The notes below the pieces were generated by a model, which saw only the letters and a list, made by a program, of their open reading frames with translations, did not search any database and was not told the DNA's origin. A stretch of DNA of 64,000 nt from Paenibacillus faecis (GTDB taxonomy: Bacteria; Bacillota; Bacilli; Paenibacillales; Paenibacillaceae). Shown piece after piece: positions 60,755 through 64,000 of this stretch. The DNA lies in NCBI RefSeq assembly GCF_008084145.1, contig NZ_VSDO01000007.1, forward strand, positions 1 through 64,000, written 5' to 3'. Position numbers and translations under genes: made by a program. Numbering within the stretch: position 1 is the stretch's first letter; each line of letters opens with the position of its first letter.

Positions 60755-60880
60755 CCTGCGATTCTGCAGGAATTTTTGACGAAATCGGCTTGTTTCTCTA
60801 AAATCACTAGAAATACCTGTAGATTTACATTTTTTTTCGCATCCGCTCAGGAATCGGCCTAAATACCTGCAGATTTGCAT
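60755..60880. repeat. second cluster of the CCTGCA-N4-TGCAGG repeat family
   Basis: Copies at 60755-60770 (CCTGCGATTCTGCAGG), 60815-60830 (CCTGTAGATTTACATT) and 60865-60880 (CCTGCAGATTTGCATC), each with flanking AAATA or GAATT sequences as in the cluster at 135-313. The copies here are more diverged and partly half-palindromic. No gene covers 60706-61323. Confidence 0.75.
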
Positions 60881-60991
60881 CTTTTTAGAGTTGGATGGGT
60901 TGGAAGGACGGTAGGCACTTTGATTTTCGTAAGCTAAATATGATTTAACGAATCCTCGTTTTCTCCTACCACGATGTCTGATGAGACACAA

Positions 60992-61045
60992 ATTCGACCG
61001 GGGGTCAGGAAAGCTTATAGCTATGAGTAAAAATCCTTTGGCCCA
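60992..61045 (+). mobile_element. relic of the left end of the IS200-type element
   Basis: The 31-nt string at 61006-61036 (CAGGAAAGCTTATAGCTATG and 11 more bases) is identical to 18773-18803 in the left end of the intact IS200-type element. Similarity extends into ACYGGGGGT on the left and TTTGGCC/CTTGACC on the right, with one base missing. No transposase is nearby, so this is a fragment or scar of a former copy. Confidence 0.85.
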
Positions 61046-61323
61046 CCACCCTTTTCCCCAGCCAGCAAAAATGTAATTCGGCTTTAGATACAAAACACAT
61101 TGTCTGGGGCCTGCTCCCAAAACGTGAGGCAAGTGAGACACCTTCAGGAGAATGTAACCATCTCAAAAGATTTGGTAACTGTCCTGGAGGTTTTTTTTCG
61201 GGAGCATGGCCCGCATAAGAACACATATGGATTATAGAGTAAAGGCGTTATTAGATATCACGAGACAAACGTCTAGATAATATTATGCCAATATAAAAAC
61301 AGATCAGGTCATATTATTACGGG
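61046..61323. other. unassigned intergenic stretch upstream of cysH
   Basis: No recognised gene. Frames of up to about 50 codons are open (for example 61088-61237) but have no ribosome binding site, and I cannot tie them to a family. Given the IS relic on its left it may be decayed mobile DNA. The right part (61230-61320) is AT-rich. Confidence 0.45.
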
Positions 61324-61351
61324 TTGACTTCTCGGGAGAAACCCCTATACT
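61324..61351 (+). promoter_or_regulatory. promoter of cysH-sat with a central dyad
   Basis: TTGACT at 61324-61329 and TATACT at 61346-61351 with a 16-nt spacer. A small palindrome TTCTC-GG-GAGAA (61329-61340) occupies the spacer and could bind a regulator of sulfur metabolism. The leader before cysH is about 95 nt; no S-box or T-box is seen in it. Confidence 0.7.
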
Positions 61352-61451
61352 AAAAAATATAATTCAAATCTGTTTAGTAGGTATTATCTCTGGTTCATAT
61401 GACGAACGTCTTTTACTATTATGCTTTTTATAAATGGAGGGGCGAGTAAAG

Positions 61452-62144
61452 ATGAATTTGCTTGAAAAAGAAGCACTGATCACTACGAAGGCGGAGGAGC
61501 TGGAATCGGCAACTCCCCAGGAAGTGATCGCTTGGGCGGTTGAAACGTTTCCGAACATTACTTTTGCCTGTAGTTTCGGTGCTGAGGATGTCGTGATTGT
61601 CGATATGTTACAGAAAATCAGTCCGTCTACGGATGTGTTTTATTTGGATACGGACTTCCATTTTAAAGAGACGTATGAAACTCGCGATGCGATGGCCGAG
61701 CGCTACAATTTGGACTTTGTTCGGGTTTCGCCCGAAATAACGCCGGAGGAACAGGCGGAGCGGTATGGCGAGGAGCTGTGGAAATCCGATCCGAACGCTT
61801 GCTGTAATATCCGTAAGGTAGAGCCGCTGACCAGAATACTTTCGCAATATGATGCCTGGATCACCGGGATCCGCCGGGATCAGGCTCCTACGCGCGCCAA
61901 CGCCAAAAAGATCGAATACGACGTCAAATTCGGCCTTGTCAAATTTAATCCGCTGGCCAGTTGGACCAGTGAAGACGTATGGAACTATATACGGGAAAAT
62001 GATGTGCTATACAACCCGCTGCATGACCGGAACTATCCGAGTATCGGATGCGAACATTGCACCCGTCAGGTGATGCCGGGCGAGGATCCGCGGGCAGGAC
62101 GTTGGGCGGGTTCGGAAAAGACGGAGTGCGGACTGCATAAATAA
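61452..62144 (+). CDS. cysH: phosphoadenylyl/adenylyl-sulfate reductase (probable APS reductase)
   Basis: CysH reduces activated sulfate to sulfite. The 230-residue protein has the PP-loop region (CSFGAEDVVIVDML) and the four cluster cysteines C117-C118 and C200-C203 that bind [4Fe-4S]; this pattern marks APS-type or dual enzymes. The catalytic C226 lies in the ECGLH tail. I chose ATG 61452 with GGAGGGG upstream. sat follows after 33 nt. No APS kinase (cysC) is present here, which agrees with direct APS use. Confidence 0.93.
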   Translation: MNLLEKEALITTKAEELESATPQEVIAWAVETFPNITFACSFGAEDVVIVDMLQKISPSTDVFYLDTDFHFKETYETRDAMAERYNLDFVRVSPEITPEEQAERYGEELWKSDPNACCNIRKVEPLTRILSQYDAWITGIRRDQAPTRANAKKIEYDVKFGLVKFNPLASWTSEDVWNYIRENDVLYNPLHDRNYPSIGCEHCTRQVMPGEDPRAGRWAGSEKTECGLHK

Positions 62145-62177
62145 TTCAGCACAAGCTGGGATAAGGGGAGAAATGAG

Positions 62178-63347
62178 ATGACGGCAATTTTACCGCATGG
62201 CGGCAGTTTGATCAATAGGCTGGCTGCCGGGGAAGAACGGGAGCGCTTGTTGCAAGAAGCGGAGAAACTGCAGACCATATCCATCAACAAATGGAGTATT
62301 TCCGACCTGGATCTGATTGGTGTTGGAGCTTTTTCTCCACTGAACGGCTTTTTGAACGAAGAGGACTACCGCTCCGTTGTTAAAAATATGCGGCTGGCGG
62401 ATGGAACGGTATGGAGCATTCCGATCACGCTCTCGATCAGCGAGGAGGATGCGGCTCAAATCTCCATAGGGGAGACCGTGGCTCTTACCGGCCAACATGA
62501 TGGCGTTATCTACGGTCTTTTAAAAGTAGGCAGCATCTATAAAGTGGATCAGCGTGAAGAAGCGGTGAATGTGTTTAAAACGGACGATCTGGAACACCCG
62601 GGTGTAAAAAAACTGTTTGAACGCTCCCCGATTTATGTAGGCGGAGAGGTGACGGTATTGAACCGCCCGCAGCCCGAACGGTTCGGCGAGTTCTATTTCG
62701 ACCCTGAAGAAACCCGGCGCATCTTTGCGGAGAAGGGGTGGAAACGGGTTGTCGGCTTTCAGACCCGCAATCCGGTGCATCGGGCTCACGAGTATATTCA
62801 GAAGAGCGCGCTGGAGATTGTAGACGGGCTCTTCCTCAATCCGCTTGTCGGGGAGACAAAGTCGGATGACGTTCCGGCCGATGTGCGGATGAAGAGTTAT
62901 CTGGTGTTGTTGGAGAACTACTATCCGCAGGATCGCACCTTCCTGGGGGTATTCCCCGCGGCGATGCGTTATGCGGGACCAAGAGAGGCCATATTCCATG
63001 CCATGGTGCGGAAAAATTACGGATGTACCCATTTCATCGTCGGCCGCGACCATGCCGGGGTAGGGGACTACTACGGGACTTATGAGGCCCAGGAGATCTT
63101 CTCCAATTTTACCGCAGAGGAATTGGGCATCTCGCCGCTGTTTTTCGAGCACAGCTTCTTCTGTACGAAATGCGGAAACATGGCGTCGAGCAAAACATGT
63201 CCACACCCGAAAGAGGATCATATGACTCTCTCCGGGACGAAAGTAAGGGGCTTGCTGCGCGACGGGATTTGTCCGCCGCCTGAGTTTACCCGTCCGGAGG
63301 TAGCCAAGGTTCTGATTGAAGGCATGAGTCACCAGGTCATTATATAA
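62178..63347 (+). CDS. sat: sulfate adenylyltransferase (ATP sulfurylase)
   Basis: Sat makes APS from ATP and sulfate. The 389-residue homomeric type has QTRNPVHRAHEY (starting 195) with the two active-site histidines, and GRDHAGVG at 289-296. Cysteines C329, C332 and C341 with nearby His suggest the structural zinc site of bacterial enzymes. It is in one operon with cysH, so this is a two-gene sulfate activation and reduction unit. Confidence 0.95.
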   Translation: MTAILPHGGSLINRLAAGEERERLLQEAEKLQTISINKWSISDLDLIGVGAFSPLNGFLNEEDYRSVVKNMRLADGTVWSIPITLSISEEDAAQISIGETVALTGQHDGVIYGLLKVGSIYKVDQREEAVNVFKTDDLEHPGVKKLFERSPIYVGGEVTVLNRPQPERFGEFYFDPEETRRIFAEKGWKRVVGFQTRNPVHRAHEYIQKSALEIVDGLFLNPLVGETKSDDVPADVRMKSYLVLLENYYPQDRTFLGVFPAAMRYAGPREAIFHAMVRKNYGCTHFIVGRDHAGVGDYYGTYEAQEIFSNFTAEELGISPLFFEHSFFCTKCGNMASSKTCPHPKEDHMTLSGTKVRGLLRDGICPPPEFTRPEVAKVLIEGMSHQVII

Positions 63348-63381
63348 TACAGCTTAATTTAAAAGCCTTGCATGGCTTTCG

Positions 63382-63410
63382 GCATATTTGTCCACCTCGT
63401 CCCATATGAT
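63382..63410 (+). promoter_or_regulatory. SigE-type sporulation promoter of cwlD
   Basis: GCATATT at 63382-63388 and CATATGAT at 63403-63410 with a 14-nt spacer match the mother-cell SigE pattern (-35 ATATT, -10 CATANNNT). The Bacillus cwlD gene is known to be under SigE and SigG. A small hairpin AAAGCC / GGCTTT at 63362-63379 lies just upstream and may end sat transcription weakly. Confidence 0.7.
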
Positions 63411-63445
63411 GATTAATGTCATTATGGACGGAGGTGGATTTTTTT

Positions 63446-64000
63446 ATGGACTCCCAAGATAAAGTGACGGTGTGGATTCCCCTCGGTCACATCAAGAAGG
63501 CGGTGATCGGACTTTGCCTATTGGCCGTACTGGCGGGGTTGGCGATATATGAAAGGCCTGCGGCAAAAGTATGGAATTACTGGAGTCTCCCGCTCGCGGG
63601 CCGGAAGATTGTACTGGACGCCGGACATGGAGGTCCGGATGGGGGGGCGGTCAGCAAGCAAGGACTGATCGAGAAGAATATCAACCTCGCGGTGGCGTTG
63701 TATTTGCGCGACTATTTGCAGCAGGCCGGTGCCATCGTTGTGATGACCCGGGAAGTCGACAAAGACTTGGCCGGAGCCGAGACAAGAGGGTACAGCAAGC
63801 GGAAAACAGAGGATTTGAAGCAGCGCGTCCGGTTTATCGAGGAGCAAGAAGCCGACTTATTTATAAGCATTCACATGAACAGTGTGCCTTCCGAACGTTG
63901 GCGCGGGGCGCAGACGTTTTACTTTTCGAACAACGGCAATAGCGCCGCCTTGGCGGATTTGATCCAACAGGAATTACGGCGGAATCTGGAGAATACGGAC
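63446..64000 (+). CDS. cwlD: N-acetylmuramoyl-L-alanine amidase CwlD (5' part, runs off the window)
   Basis: CwlD is needed to make muramic delta-lactam in spore cortex peptidoglycan. The 185 codons seen contain an N-terminal membrane or signal segment (about 19-36) and an Amidase_3 domain: the zinc ligands are H in VLDAGHGGPDGG, E in GLIEKNINLA and H in FISIHMNS. GGAGGTGG precedes ATG 63446. The 3' end lies beyond 64000. The order rpsI...cwlD is conserved in Bacillales, here interrupted by cysH-sat. Confidence 0.92.
   Translation, partial: MDSQDKVTVWIPLGHIKKAVIGLCLLAVLAGLAIYERPAAKVWNYWSLPLAGRKIVLDAGHGGPDGGAVSKQGLIEKNINLAVALYLRDYLQQAGAIVVMTREVDKDLAGAETRGYSKRKTEDLKQRVRFIEEQEADLFISIHMNSVPSERWRGAQTFYFSNNGNSAALADLIQQELRRNLENTD

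Noticed and set aside
61088..61237. A tnpB remnant upstream of cysH
   Set aside because: The open stretch of about 50 codons shows none of the RuvC or zinc-finger motifs; I cannot support the assignment.

Overview
The window is a chromosomal segment of a low-GC-clade Gram-positive (Firmicutes, Bacillales). Gene order, AGGAGG-type ribosome binding sites, and a CtsR/McsA/McsB/ClpC heat-shock operon directly downstream of an rRNA operon all support this. Sequence similarity recalled from family knowledge, moderate GC content, absence of the EcfA/EcfT genes after rplQ, and abundant short palindromic repeats suggest Paenibacillus or a close relative; this assignment is an inference.

Layout. 1-105: 3' end of 5S rRNA and the rRNA terminator. 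106-5238: repeat-rich leader, then ctsR-mcsA-mcsB-clpC under a SigA promoter overlapped by a perfect CtsR box. 5332-10316: an accessory block with an OmpR-type two-component system and an MBOAT O-acyltransferase plus DHHW-family partner (probable cell-surface polysaccharide O-acetylation). 10451-18266: radA-disA, pssA, a convergent small unknown gene, yacL (PIN/TRAM), ispD-ispF, gltX. 18280-24137: a cysteine T-box leader, an IS200-type element inserted between that leader and its target genes, a repeat-rich spacer, then cysE-cysS-mrnC-rlmB-yacP. 24211-28837: sigH, rpmG-secE-nusG, rplK-rplA, rplJ-rplL, with candidate L1 operators and an L10 leader. 28978-42180: rsmC-like methyltransferase, rpoB-rpoC, rplGB-rpsL-rpsG-fusA-tuf. 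42286-58018: the S10/spc/alpha supercluster from rpsJ to rplQ. 58057-60705: truA, a zinc-ribbon protein, rplM-rpsI. 60706-64000: a scarred intergenic stretch with palindromic repeats and an IS-end relic, then cysH-sat (sulfate activation and reduction) and the 5' part of cwlD behind a sporulation-type promoter.

Most of the window is the conserved gene-expression core: transcription (rpoA, rpoB, rpoC, nusG, sigH), translation (ribosomal proteins, EF-G, EF-Tu, IF-1, GltX, CysS), RNA maturation (Mini-III, RlmB, TruA), secretion (SecE, SecY) and genome/second-messenger surveillance (RadA, DisA). Novelty is confined to regulatory RNA and repeats. The most notable points are the IS200 element lodged between the Cys T-box and cysE-cysS, two L1-stalk-like hairpins (before rplK and before rplA), tandem hairpin repeats between infA and rpmJ, two families of dispersed repeats, and a 31-nt IS-end relic more than 42 kb from the intact element. 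I did not find a convincing wholly new multigene system. All motif and promoter calls are by eye.
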